A stretch of DNA of 64,000 nucleotides, taken from the NCBI GenBank assembly GCA_024663395.1, contig JANFAH010000027.1, forward strand, positions 248,001 to 312,000, in the 5' to 3' direction. The translations under genes were made by a program, and so were the position numbers. Position 1 is the first letter of the stretch; the number at the start of each line of letters is the position of its first letter. The stretch comes from Pisolithus tinctorius (taxonomy: Eukaryota > Basidiomycota > Agaricomycetes > Boletales > Pisolithaceae). The notes under the pieces are model-generated. The model was not told where the DNA came from. It worked only from the letters and a program-made list of their open reading frames with translations, and searched no databases. Positions 11,995 through 23,197 of this stretch are shown in pieces.

Positions 11995-12607
11995 TGGATT
12001 CTTGAAGAGGGAACAAAGGGACTGTTTATTGGGTAACTGGGATGGTCTTTGGGTATCAATTGCAAGGAGACAGAAGAAGAACTGAAAGGAAAACAGATCA
12101 AGGGGTGCATGCTGACTGCATGTTCAAAGAAGAAATGCATGGGGTAGTCATGAGTACCTGTGGTATAGAGCAGCCAAGGATGGCATCAGCAAGACTAGTA
12201 GTAAGAGAGATAGGAGAAACATTGTTTTAGCTATATACTTATTTGGTGTTTTGTTATTTTTCTGGTCAGTTTGGACTTTTTGTTAGTGGTTTGTATGTTT
12301 TTGAGTGAGGACTAGCTATCAGTAGGATCACTGGACAAAACCTGGGGTGAAACAGAGGTCTCCAGACAAAACCTGGGGTAAAACAGATAAAAGGGAATGA
12401 ACTATGTGTGGTATCAGACAGAGTGAGTGGTATGTGGGGACTTTGAGCACTGACTGTCCCCAGTCAGCATGGGAGAAGGAACAAGGGTAGCAGAAGAAGC
12501 TGCAGAGAGGCAGGCAAGGCTGTGGAAGGAGGTATGGGTATCATGGGAGAAGGGGGTACAGAGGGAGGGTCCAATGGACAAACTGTGGATACTGGAAAGG
12601 CAGATAG
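11995..12607. other. Unassigned flank, probably 3' region of element J
   Basis: No convincing gene. It contains a direct repeat of about 30 bp (GACAAAACCTGGGGT..AAACAGA) at 12335-12390. By position it should be the 3' untranslated part of J (minus strand), with J's 3' LTR lost or displaced beyond A. I could not find a second copy of the J LTR. Confidence 0.4.
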
Positions 12608-15600
12608 TCAGCTGTCTGAGGCAAAAGCCTCTACCTTGTCATCAGTGGGGTCATCCTCAGCCTCCTCAAGAAGGTGGTCTAGTTCTTCATCATCTAACCC
12701 AGTAATGTGAGTCATGGTTGCACAGGTTTGAGACTGTGGGTGGTAGGGAAGTAGGCAGGATGCAGTGAAGCAGAGTTTGGAGATGGAGCCATCCAACTCA
12801 GCCAGCAGGTATGAGCCCCCAGTGGTCTGACAAAGGATGACCATGGGGCCAGTGTACCATGGCTTCATCTTCCAGTTCAGTTCTTTCTCTACACAGGAGT
12901 TGTGAACAAGCATGAGGGTACTGGGAATGAAGTCATAGTCTTTTATGTGATGCTGAAAGGTGGCTTTGAACTGTTGGACAGACTGGAAACACATGCGAAG
13001 GATGTTGTTGTGGACCTGATCTAGGTCGTCCTGATGCTTCTGTAACTGGCATGTGCACCAGGTAATCAGTTCTGTGGTAGTCAGCAGTGTCACATCATTG
13101 TGGGATAGGGGCAAAAGGAAAGTAGCCTCAGTGAGGTCAAATGGGAACAGTGGCTCAACACCATGGACCATGAAGTAAGGGGATAAACCCATGGACTTTA
13201 GAATGGTGACTCACTTGGCCCAGAACACAGAATGCACAATGGTGTGCCAGGGGTGGTCATCATTCTCACAGCTCTTCATGATGGCCTTGCACACATCATA
13301 GTGGTGATGCTCTACAATACCATTAGCCTGGGAGTTGTAAGGAGAGATATGGATGTGGTGGATATGATATCATGTGGCTAGGGCATCTAAGGTTTGAACA
13401 AATGCAGGACCATTGTCAGTGATGATTTTGGTGAGTGGACCCCAGCAGCATAGAATGTCCTTGAAGATGAAGGACATGAGCACAGTACTATTCTCTGTGT
13501 GCAACATGTGCCATTCAGGATATGAAGTGAGCATGCATCTAGCCTGTACTATGTAGCAGTAGCTGCCAGCTTTGGGCATTAGCATCATGTCAATGTGAGC
13601 TTTATGAAAGAGGCCCCCTATCATGGGCACAGAGGGAGGTATGTGAAGCTTCTGCATCTGGCAGATCTGACATTCATGACAAGTGTGAACATACCACTTC
13701 ACATCCTTGACAAGCAGAGGCCACCAAAAGTGGAGGAGAAGGCAGGAGCAGACTGTGAAGACACCTTTGTGTCTGAGGTTGTTGTGTGCTTCTTTGATGA
13801 GGTGATACTGCTTGGGCTCATTGATGACTAGCTGGTGCCATCTGTGTGGTTCCTGACACCATAAGTTGCCATCTAGAAGAAAGAAGTGGCTGGCTGAATT
13901 AAAGAAAGATGAGTACTGCACATCAGTAAGGTCAGGAGGTTGCTCATGGGTCATGAGGAATGTGTGGATCACTTCTATCTTTGCCTCATGTGTGCAAACC
14001 TTTGTGGACCATGGGATGGCAGGGTCATCAGAGGTATCAGGGGCATTACTAGCATCAGCAGTCACAGAGAAGGCGAGATAGAAGGATGCAGGTGGTGGGA
14101 GGCTCACCTGATGGTAAGTGGGTGGCAGTAAGGAATAGTGATCATGATTGGAAAGAGATGTAGGAGGCAGGCAGTCATTGACAGCCTCTGTAGAGAAAGA
14201 GTAAAAATGGTCTAACCAATCCTCATGGTTGTCATCTTTGGGCAGGTTGAGTTCAGACTGCAGGTGGCAGGACAGGTTGTCAGGGCCAGCATGCCTATCT
14301 GTGGGAATGTGCATGAGTTTGAATGAAAAGAAGAGGATGCCAGCAATCCAGTGGTTGATCATCATGTTAGGCTGTAGATCTGGGTTATTTATCATGCCCT
14401 TGATATACTTCACATCTACCTCCACAGTGAAGTTAGTAAGACTGAAGATGTATATGTGTACTGTGTGCAACATGCAGAAGAGGCCATACAACTCAAGCTT
14501 AGCCTGGGAGTAACAGCTTTCCACTTCATTGAGGGTAATGGATCTGAAGTGACTAGGGTATTGTTTTCCATCTTTGCCAAGCTGATAAAGGATGTAGCCA
14601 ACTGCAATGACTGAAGTGTCAACAGCTAAAATTACTTCATGACCACACTCATAGTCAATCCTTTGGAGTGTGGGGGCCTTTACAATTTTGTCCTTGAGTC
14701 ATTGCATGGCAGTGCATTGTGGTTTGTCCCATGTGAATGGTATGTCCTTCCACATGAGTGCAACTAGTGGTTGTGTGATCTTGGCAAAGTCTTTGATGAA
14801 GATGTGGAGCACACTGCAGACACCAAGGAAACTGCAAACCTGAGTCAGGTTGTGGCACTCAGGCCAATTGCAGATCTTCTGCACTTTGCTTTCTTCAGGA
14901 ACATGACCTTTGAAGGTGCACTTGTGGCCAACAATCACAGTGGAGGGAGTGGCTAGGACAAACTTCTTTGCCGAGATGGTGGCTCCAATGTTCTGCAAAT
15001 GCTGAAGGATGCAGTTAACAACTATACAGTGGTTCCAGATGAACTTCCAGATCCCAGGGTTCTCTGGGATAGTCTCATAGGAACCATCTGCATGCTGATA
15101 GCAGGTGGTCTCAGATTTTATGGGGACATCATCTATGTAGGGCAAGGTATGATGCAGGATCTCATCTTGGAGGACAAATGCAGTATCTCCCTGGTATACC
15201 TGTACTGCATTTGCATGACCTTGCAGCAGAGTAGTAAGCCAATGTGGTCTGAGCAGGGTACTGAAGGTGGTGAGGTCACAGGAATCAACATGGAGTCTGC
15301 ACTGGTCATACCTGGAGTAGAGGTCCATCATCACATATACAGCATATCCAGTGAAGGACTCTGCAAGATGTTCTATGAAGGGCAGGACAGATGTGTCATG
15401 GATGGTCACTGCATTCAGGGGCTGTAAGTCATGTACAAGGTGAAGAGACTTTCTGTCTTTCTTTACTATGCAGAACCAGTGGGAGTGGTAAGCCACTGTA
15501 GAAGGTTCATACATGCCAGACTTGATGCAATCCTTAATCATGTCTATGACTTGGGCATGTATGATGCTTGGGATAAGGATATTGCATTGGACCCAAGGCA

Positions 15601-17554
15601 TGTGTGGAATCATGGGGATCTTTACAGGCAGGAAATAGCATTTGTCTAGGTGTCTGCACTCTGTAATGTCCCAAGTGAATGCAGGCTCATGAACTGAAAT
15701 GAGCCAAGTCACGAGTTTAAGTTCTGCTGGCCAAAGCCAATCTGCAGGATCAAGGTCAAGCTCTGCAGCCCATTCAGCAGTGAAGCAGATGCCTGGAGTG
15801 AAGTCTGGCAGATGTGTAGGAAGTGGTTGGAGACCAGTGAGCAGATCATCAGGCAGGCTGCACATGATGTGGTATTCTTCTGCCATCAGGGCAGGTACTG
15901 TCTGAACCTTCTTTGCAACTGGCTTGTAAACAAGAGTGTGAACTGCAGGATCTAACTGGTAAACACTGTCAAAAGTGGCTATAGCAGAGGGGTTTAGTAT
16001 GGTCTGAGTGGAGGAGAGGAAAGTGAAAGCAGGCAAGGGTATTCTGGTGGGTATGTTCTGTGGTACAAGTGCTGTGGGCAAAGGGAAGCTCATTGAGGTG
16101 AAGGCTAGAGATGAAACTGTGGGGCTGAGAAACAGATAACAGCAGCTGAATAGGAAACAGGACATCTTAGTAGGCTCTCCCTGACCATTTGGTGGATCAT
16201 CAATACTCAAAAACCCCATTTGACAATACTCTGGTGACTATGGCAGTGCTTGCTGCACTTGCAGTGCAGACAGCCCTTGCACCACAGGTATGTACAGAGC
16301 ATACTCATGGCTGTTGTTCAGGTCACAGAGAGTGATCTGCTGTCTGCTGTTGGGATAGTCATTTGTTGCTGTGCTCATGAGGCAAATGAACAGATGACTG
16401 AGAAGCATGTTGAAGTCGGTGTGTTCAATTACCTGGACCTGGAGCATGACTGGCCTGGCTCTGAAGTTGAGTTTCAGGTTCTCTAGAATGCCTACAGTAG
16501 TGTCTTTAGACATGTTAGCAGAGGTCATAGTCATGAGATGGTTGCTGCACAATGGCAGCCCAATCTTTTCCCAGATGCACCTAGGCATGGCAATGGTTTC
16601 CAAACTGGAATCTAGTATGCAGTTGATTGTGACATCAGTCCCAGGGACCTTGGATTCGATGCAGCAAAGCAGTAGAGTGTGGTGAGCTACAATGGAACTG
16701 TCATCACCACAGATGATGCAGTCTCTGTATTTGCATGCAGTTCATTGAGGGTTGCAACTGGTCAGTTCATTTACATGTACTCCCTTGTCATCTTTGCTAT
16801 GGACAACCTCAATCTCATTGGTGGTGATGCATTTCACCATGGTGATGTCCCTGAACTGTTTGTGAAACTCAGGGGCTACTGCAAACAATTCTTTGACTGG
16901 CAAAGCAATGCTGGTTTCAAGTACATGCTCCATGATATGTTTGGGCACAGCTTTGTCTTTGAGTGGGAATGAGTAATGATACTGGTTCTGATTATGTGCT
17001 GCTGGGTATGGTGTTTGTGATGGGACAATTGCTGTGGGCATGGAATCTTTGTGCATGGTTGTCAGAATGGGATTAGTTGGAGGAACATATGGTTTTGCAG
17101 TGGTGGAAATTGGCACAGATGCAGAGGGCTTGGATGCCTGGTGAGTGGCATCTGAACTTTGAACACCAGGGGAAATGATTTCCTCTTTGACAGTGGCTGC
17201 ATGAGGATTGACTTGTGGAGGGTTGGCCAGACATGCTGCAGATCAAGCTGTAATCTCTACCCTGTTGAAGCAGGCTTTCTTTCCATGGGAAACAACTGCT
17301 CCCTTGTTACCTTTATCTGCTTGGTAGCTAGCCCAAGCTTGAGCGACATATGCTTGGAAGTCAGGGTCAGCTAAGTCTGTGACAGGTTCATCAACATCTT
17401 GGATGGTGTTTAAAAAGGCAGAAGGCTGGATCTCCAACTGCATGTCAACTTCAGGATGAGCAATGCAGAAAAGATTAGCAGTGCCTTGTGTGGCTGTGTT
17501 GCACAGAGCAGCAGGAGTCACAGCATGTGCACTGGCCTGGTCTCTGTCAGCCAT
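12608..17554 (-). pseudogene. pol: Element J pol: protease, RT, RNase H, integrase (Ty3/Gypsy)
   Basis: One broken frame read downward from 17554. Order: a proline/serine linker; a conserved pre-protease helix region (about 16742-17116, ending near ELFAVAPEFHKQF); an aspartyl-protease-like segment (16238-16700, AMPRCIWEKIGLP); RT (14699-16219, including PYIDDVPI as the YxDD motif); RNase H (about 14300-14690); integrase with HHCC (CHECQICQMQK) and the DDE residues in IDMMLMPKAG, TDNGPAF and NGIVEHH (about 13250-13750); and a C-terminal domain ending at 12608. No chromodomain is seen. Most stops are TGA; one is TAG (16238). This lineage differs from A-D and resembles the family of G by gag and primer site. 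Confidence 0.85.
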
Positions 17555-19053
17555 GACATGGTCAACAGCCTCTCCCAGTGAGTTACATTAGGGAAGTGTG
17601 GGATTTGGCTTCTGTCTGCAAGATAGAGATGGTTGTCTGTACCCCTCGTGATCTTACCAGTGTGGATATAGACTTTGATGAGTGTGCACATCCTTGTCCA
17701 GTGGTTGGGGTCTGCACAGAAACCACAGCTGGGTCTGTGTTGCTGCAGTGGGCACTGCATCTGGAAGTTGTACTCTTATTTAATGATAGTGCCAGCAGGT
17801 GGCACCTGTGGCATGCAAGCTGGTGAGGGAGGTGCAGCTGGTGAGGCTGCAGTTGCCAACATCAGTAGCATGCTACAGAGAGTGGATCTTGTCAGAAGGA
17901 ACTTGGGGGCTTTGACAACTTTTGCAAGTGGGTATGGGTCATCTGGGTGGAGGTCAGTGCAGAAAATGGAGAGTTGATGATGAATACAATCTGTGATGGC
18001 CCTTGGGAAGCCATTCAGGAACATGGAATCCTGTTCCATCTCTGCAAGCTTTTTAGTTTTAATGAGCAGGGCAGAAATCTTAGCAAATTTCCACTGGTAT
18101 TCTCTGAGGTCATCCTGGTTTCACATAGGCTTGGACTGGTATTCTTTGACAAGGTACTGCAAGTCTGTGTGACAGTATCAGTCATCACCTTCACAGCCAG
18201 GGTGCAAGCCCTTAACAGTGACTATGAAGGCATCCCAGTCATTGGCCACAGGAGTGGCTTCCAGAAGTGTTTGCCAGACCTCAGCTTCTTCAAGGTCAGC
18301 ATAGCAGATTGCAGCTCTGATCTTGCCATGGTCATCAAGAGCAGTGAGAGTACCAAGGAAGTTGATGTCTTCAAGGTATCATGGGAGCTGTGTGGGTGAA
18401 TCTCTGCTAAATTTAGGTGAATTCTGTGTACCACAGAGCAGCATCTGAAACTGAGGATTAGCCATTGGCAGGTTAGCCTGTGGTGGCAGTGCTGGATTGG
18501 TAATGGGTGGAACAGGTATTGGTTGTGGATGCAGAGTAGTTGGTATAGTGTGTGAGCAGACTGGCAGAAGTGTTGGTGGATTACTAATTGGCTGATGTGT
18601 GGTCTGTGACTGAGTGAGTGGTTGTGGCAGTGTGGTGGATGGAACTGGGATTCTGGGTATAGATTTGGAGGCATCAAAGAGACAGGAAAAAGAGGGTGTT
18701 GGTGATGATGAATCAGATGATGTGATGGGTGTTAAAGGTGATGGTGGGGTTTTGGGTCTTTGGGGAGTTGAGTGGATAAAGCCACCAGGAAAATCAGGGG
18801 CAGTGAGATCCAGGTGATCTGATGTGATGGACATCCAATCTACTGATATGTCAGGAGGAGTGATTGTGGGTAGTACCAATGGAACGTCAGCAGGTAATTG
18901 CACATGATCTGGTGTTATGGGTGAAACAGGGTGGAAGAGGTCAGAGTCTTCTGACAGGTTGAGGTTGTGAAAGTGCAGGTGTAAATTTTCTAGTTCAGTG
19001 TGTTTGGCGGTGCACCTGAGCAACCTTCTGGAAGTGACAGCAGAATCCCTCAT
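17518..19053 (-). pseudogene. gag: Element J gag
   Basis: Starts at the ATG of MRDSAVTSRRLL (19053). A long Ser/Pro/Thr-rich N-terminus is followed by a gag domain (LHPGCEGDD, then FLNGFPRAI and LHPDDPYPLAKVV, a signature seen in gag of several Gypsy lineages) and a CCHC knuckle CGFCADPNHWTRMC near 17720. Four internal stops were seen: TGA near 18377, 18168 and 18125, and one TAA near 17782. The pol frame overlaps the end of gag and is shifted by one base (overlap 17518-17554), which may be a natural frameshift or a mutation. Confidence 0.8.
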
Positions 19054-19064
19054 GGTGGGCTCCA
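19054..19064 (-). other. Element J tRNA-type primer-binding site
   Basis: On the minus strand the LTR end CCTACA is followed by A, C and TGGAGCCCACC, then the gag ATG. TGG at the start is the hallmark of a site pairing with the CCA end of a tRNA. Element G has the same TGGAGCCCAC. The tRNA was not identified. Confidence 0.6.
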
Positions 19065-19706
19065 GTTGTAGGAAAAGTCCAAGTAGCTGTACAATACAAG
19101 CTGGATGGCTTTAGGAAATAACAATAAAATGAAGGGAATGAATTGCTTGTCCCAAGGGATTCTGGACTGTTGAAACTAGAAGGCAGGACTCAGTGCTTTG
19201 TAGCAGTGGCAATTTGTGATGTGCATGGCATGGTCCACAGTGTAGTACTGGTGGTGCAAGTGTTGCAAGGTGTGTGGTGTAGACAAAGTGAAAAAGAAAC
19301 TCATAGTGACCTTCCAGGTGCCAAAAGGTATCATTCTGTACCTAAGTACAGGGCTTTATAGTCCAGGCAAACCCAGAACCTAAGTAAGACAGTACAAGTA
19401 AGGGAAAACCATGCAACAGCACATACACATAAGACAGGCCAGAACAGAGGCCAAGGGTATACTACAAGTGCAAAAGGAACAAAGACCATGGTAAAATAAA
19501 GAGTCTGAAGGAAAGGCAGTGACCAGAGCACAGTGGCCACAGGTATAGCATTGCATGAGAGGGAGTGAGGGCATGGGAAGGTAGTGAGGTAGGTGGAAAG
19601 ACAGCATGCAAACAGTGGTGGATGTGAGTGGTCTGGGGATGTAATGATAGTCATGGATTGGTTGATGATAGGGGCTTACACATCCAAGGAATATGGATTC
19701 CTTACA
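19065..19706 (-). repeat. Element J 5' LTR
   Basis: On the plus strand it begins TGTAGGAAAAG and ends ATTCCTTACA, imperfect inverted ends with TG..CA. The inner border is fixed by the primer site; the outer border is inferred from the terminal repeat, with 19679 as an alternative. Confidence 0.55.
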
Positions 19707-20057
19707 GTGTTCTTTAGCTCTGCTGGTTGAGTGGTTGTCTTGTGAAGGCTGCATTTTGCAGCGATGGCAGTGTGGTGTAAGAAGAGTTGATTGGGGGGCT
19801 TATGAATGGGTGCAGCTTTGTAGCTGATGGGTTTTTAGAAACCTTTGGAGCTGATGGGGCATGGGATTGGGGGAAATGTGCAAATTGGTCATATGGGGGA
19901 ATGGGGGTGTGAGTGTTGTAGTTTTAAGGGGTGGTGTGGTGAGGATTGGGATGGGAGGGTTTGGGTAGGCTTGATTAGGTGGCTGCTTTTACCTGTGCTA
20001 GGGTTTTTAGCTGGTGTCATGTTTGCATTTGGATACCTCACTGAATGTTTCCTGTAG
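19707..20057. other. Unassigned G-rich segment, possibly LINE 3' untranslated region
   Basis: About 350 bp between the J LTR and the LINE stop codon. It is G/T-rich on the plus strand with no convincing reading frame. As the LINE runs on the minus strand, its 3' UTR would be here; I saw no clear poly(A) end. Confidence 0.35.
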
Positions 20058-20868
20058 TCATTTCATGCATGTTATGTATTTGAGGAGGTGGGGTTGTGTG
20101 TTTGCATTTGAGAGGATGTAGGATAGTGAGTTGGCATCTCTGCACAGGGCATTGTGGAGGATGTGTCTTTCCCTGTCATATCTTGGGTGTTGGAATATAA
20201 AGTGATGAACATCTTCTGGGGTGGTCTCACCACACTGCAGGCATAGGGGGGTGTCATTGCATTTGAAATGATGCAGGTGTTTGTTAAGCAGGATGTGGCC
20301 TGTGTGGAGTTGGATATATAGGCCTGACTGTCTTTTGGGGAGTGAAGCAGTTAGTTTCATGAACTTGTTGCTGGGTAGGAAGGGGTCTATGTGTGATAAC
20401 CTGCCATAACATGGGGATCTCCTCCATTCTTTGTTCCAGAGGGCTTTCAGTTTGGTGGTGTGGGTTTGCTTCAGGGTGGAGACACTGAGGGGTAGTGGTT
20501 CAGCTACTGCTGGCAGGCTGGTGGACTCATCTCCTTTCACTGCTAGTTTGGCTTCTCTGTCTGCCAGTTCATTTCCTTCTATTTCCATGTGACTGGCTAT
20601 CCAATGTAGTGTGATGTCTTTTCTAGATAGGTGTTTGCTTTTGCATAAGTCTTGTAGCATTGATTTAAGGTGCATGAGTAGATAATGCCCAGGTTTAGCT
20701 GACAGTCACTCACTGGATTGGATGACTGCTTGATTGTCTGTGAGTATCAACACTGGGAAGGTAACCTTGTCCCTTGTGGCCAGCAGGTGGGCTGCTAGGA
20801 GCAAAGCTGTTGCTTCAGCCTTGAAGACCATGTGTTCCAATGTGCTGCCCAGTTGGTAGCATAGGGTG
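20058..20868 (-). pseudogene. LINE RNase H domain and C-terminal zinc knuckle, part 2
   Basis: C-terminal end of a Tad-like non-LTR retrotransposon. It has RNase H motifs (LTDNQAV near 20745, then LHWIASHMEIEGNELADREAK) and the typical tail with YIQLHTGHI, CLQCGETTPEDVHHF and HPRYDRER. It ends at the stop 20058. An internal TGA lies near 20708. The start of the RNase H (FTDRSCTDEG) is on the other side of element C at 29144-29466; removing C and one GGGTG rejoins the domain. Confidence 0.85.
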
Positions 20869-21603
20869 TGTCAAGTCCATGCCTACTCCAACCAACTCTG
20901 ATGCTAGACAAGGTCTGGGGAGGGCCTGGAAGCAAGGCTGACATGCAGGAACAGAACTCCAACTGGCAGAGTGTTGGCAGGAACAAAGTCCACCAAAGAA
21001 GAGGTGGAGCAGAGTGAGGGCATTGGGTTTAGTTCATGCACTACCCCCTTGCATGATCTCAGCCCTTGTATTTCAGAGGTAGAGACAAGACAGATAGTCA
21101 GAGGTAACTCTGACAGACAGAAGTCAGAGACAGAAGGAGTAGGAACTAAGTTGATATTCGTACTGAAGAACAGTGGAGTATGATACATGCTTTTATACTA
21201 CTATGGAGGTACAGTAATTGGAATTGGAACTGACATATGGAGACTTGTAAAATTTCAAGTAAAACCTTCCTAGACAACAAATGAAGGGTAGATGGAGGAC
21301 ATATGAATGGGTAACATAGTACATCCCAAAAAGGGAACAGTCCAGGTGCTGGACCATGTGGTGTGTGTGCTGTGGAGTACCTGACTGTGTGCTGTCAGGG
21401 AGAAGTCTGAAGGGTGGTCACATGACTCCTCAGAGAATGGTCTGCATGGTCTGGTAGGAGAGCAGAACAAGTCCAACAGCAGTCAAAGTGGAGATGGTTC
21501 ATAAACAATAGAAGGTGGGCAGAGTTGGTGCAGAGTGAGTGAATGACAGGCAGAAAAGGGTGTGGAGTAAGTGAGGACCCAGGATGAATGTATGGTCATG
21601 ACA
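20869..21603 (-). repeat. Element C 3' LTR
   Basis: 735 bp, plus-strand TGTCAAGTCC to GGTCATGACA, matching 28404-29138. The adjoining CCCCCCCC (21606-21613) is the complement of the polypurine tract. Confidence 0.95.
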
Positions 21604-21795
21604 GTGCCCCCCCCTTAGGGCCTGAACCCCTGAAGGCCACATGTATGGGACAAGATCAACATGAGTTGATCATTTTGAAATTGTTCTGATGCCTTGGGGA
21701 CAATGGTTTAGCCATTGTGGAGCTCTGTTGGAGTTTGAAGATCTGCTTAAAAACACATGTTAGGGTACTGAACCTTTGTCCTTCCTCCCATCACC

Positions 21796-23003
21796 ATGTC
21801 CTTCCAGCATGAGAACACAACCCCCCAACCAACCCCAGGCCACTCCTGCAACTATTCCCAAGTTGTGGATGACACATTGGTTGTCCTCACTGATGACTCA
21901 ACCAACACCAAGTGCAAGAAAAATGTGGAGAAGACTCATCAGAGGGAGGAGGTAGAGCAGAGAGAGAGGGAGTGCAAGGGAGAGCATAAGGCCAAATGAG
22001 AGGAGGCCAGATGACAAAAGGTGGAGGAGGCATGACTGGAGGTGGAGCAGAGGCAGAGAGAAGAGGAGGAAGCACAGAGGAAGAAGGCAGTGGAGGAAGA
22101 GGCTGAGAGGCAGAGGCAGAGGGCCTCTGAGGAGAGGGCTCAGGCCAGGTGGGACAAGGCCACACAAAGGTAAGTGGTGGAGTACTGTGAGCAAGGCAGA
22201 GCTGACTTGCAGTTTGACTTTCTTAGACTATGTGGCACAGTGTATGACATCAACACCACCCAGAGGGTCCCTGGGACCTCTGCAGTGGTCACCATGACCA
22301 GGTGGCCCCCCTGTACTCACCGCATAGTGAGTCTGACAGCAGGACAGTGTGAGCCTGGGCAAGGCAAGACCAGGGCCTGCATGCCCTGCCACAAGAAGAA
22401 GAAGTGTGTAGCTGGATGAGGGAGGATGTGGTGGTGGGACTGTCATGGAAGAGAGTGGGGACAGGAAGCTCCTGAGGGAAGAAGAAGAAGAGACCATAAG
22501 GGAAGGGGAACAAGAGAGCAACAGAGACAGAAGAGGCAGGTGGAGAGGAGGAGGAGGAGGAGCCAGCAACACTGCATGAGGGCCCCTCAGGGGCAGGGGT
22601 ACATATGCAGTGGGCAGAGTGGGAGTGGGAGCAGCTGCTGCAGGCTGCAGAAAGGCATGCAGAGGCATATGAGAGGGCCAGGCTAGCCTTTGAGAGGATG
22701 GCAGCAGCAGCAGCAGCAGAGCAGATAGTGGAGGCCATGGAATGGACAACCAATGAATGGGGGGTGTACCATGCCTGGGCAGAATGGGTGGAGATGAGGA
22801 GGAGGCAGGACATGCACAAGGCCAGGATGGCTGAACTTGAGTGCATGGGAGGGGGTTGGAAGAGGCCAGAGTCAGAGGTGGCAGAGGACAAGAACAAGGA
22901 GGTGGATGAAGGTGCAGAGGGGGATAACAAGGAAGAAGTCGAAAGAGAGCAGGAAGGTGGTGAGGAACAGGAGGGTGGTGGAGAGCAGGTGATGGAAGAG
23001 TAG
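21796..23003 (+). pseudogene. Element C antisense coiled-coil gene, degraded
   Basis: Counterpart of the B antisense gene. Exon 1 is 21796-22169, the intron 22170-22226 (57 bp, GTAAGT...TTAG), and exon 2 22227-23003. Exon 1 carries three TGA codons near 21998, 22013 and 22034. In the cysteine cluster the second cysteine is an arginine codon (CTHR), and a one-base loss near 22405 shifts the frame before the Glu-rich C-terminus. Intron position and phase match B. Confidence 0.8.
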
Positions 23004-23197
23004 TGTAGATTTCTTTTTCTTTTTTTTTGTCTTTTTGTTTTTGTGTGCATATTTTTTGTACTACTACAAAATAGACTTATGGTTTTATTTGTGGTTCTGA
23101 GAAGTGAGACAGATAAGTGGAGAAAGTTCTAAAGTACTTAAGGTAATTTGGTAAGGGGTGGAGTTGGCCCATGGAGGAGGGTTATGTAGGCAGAGTA

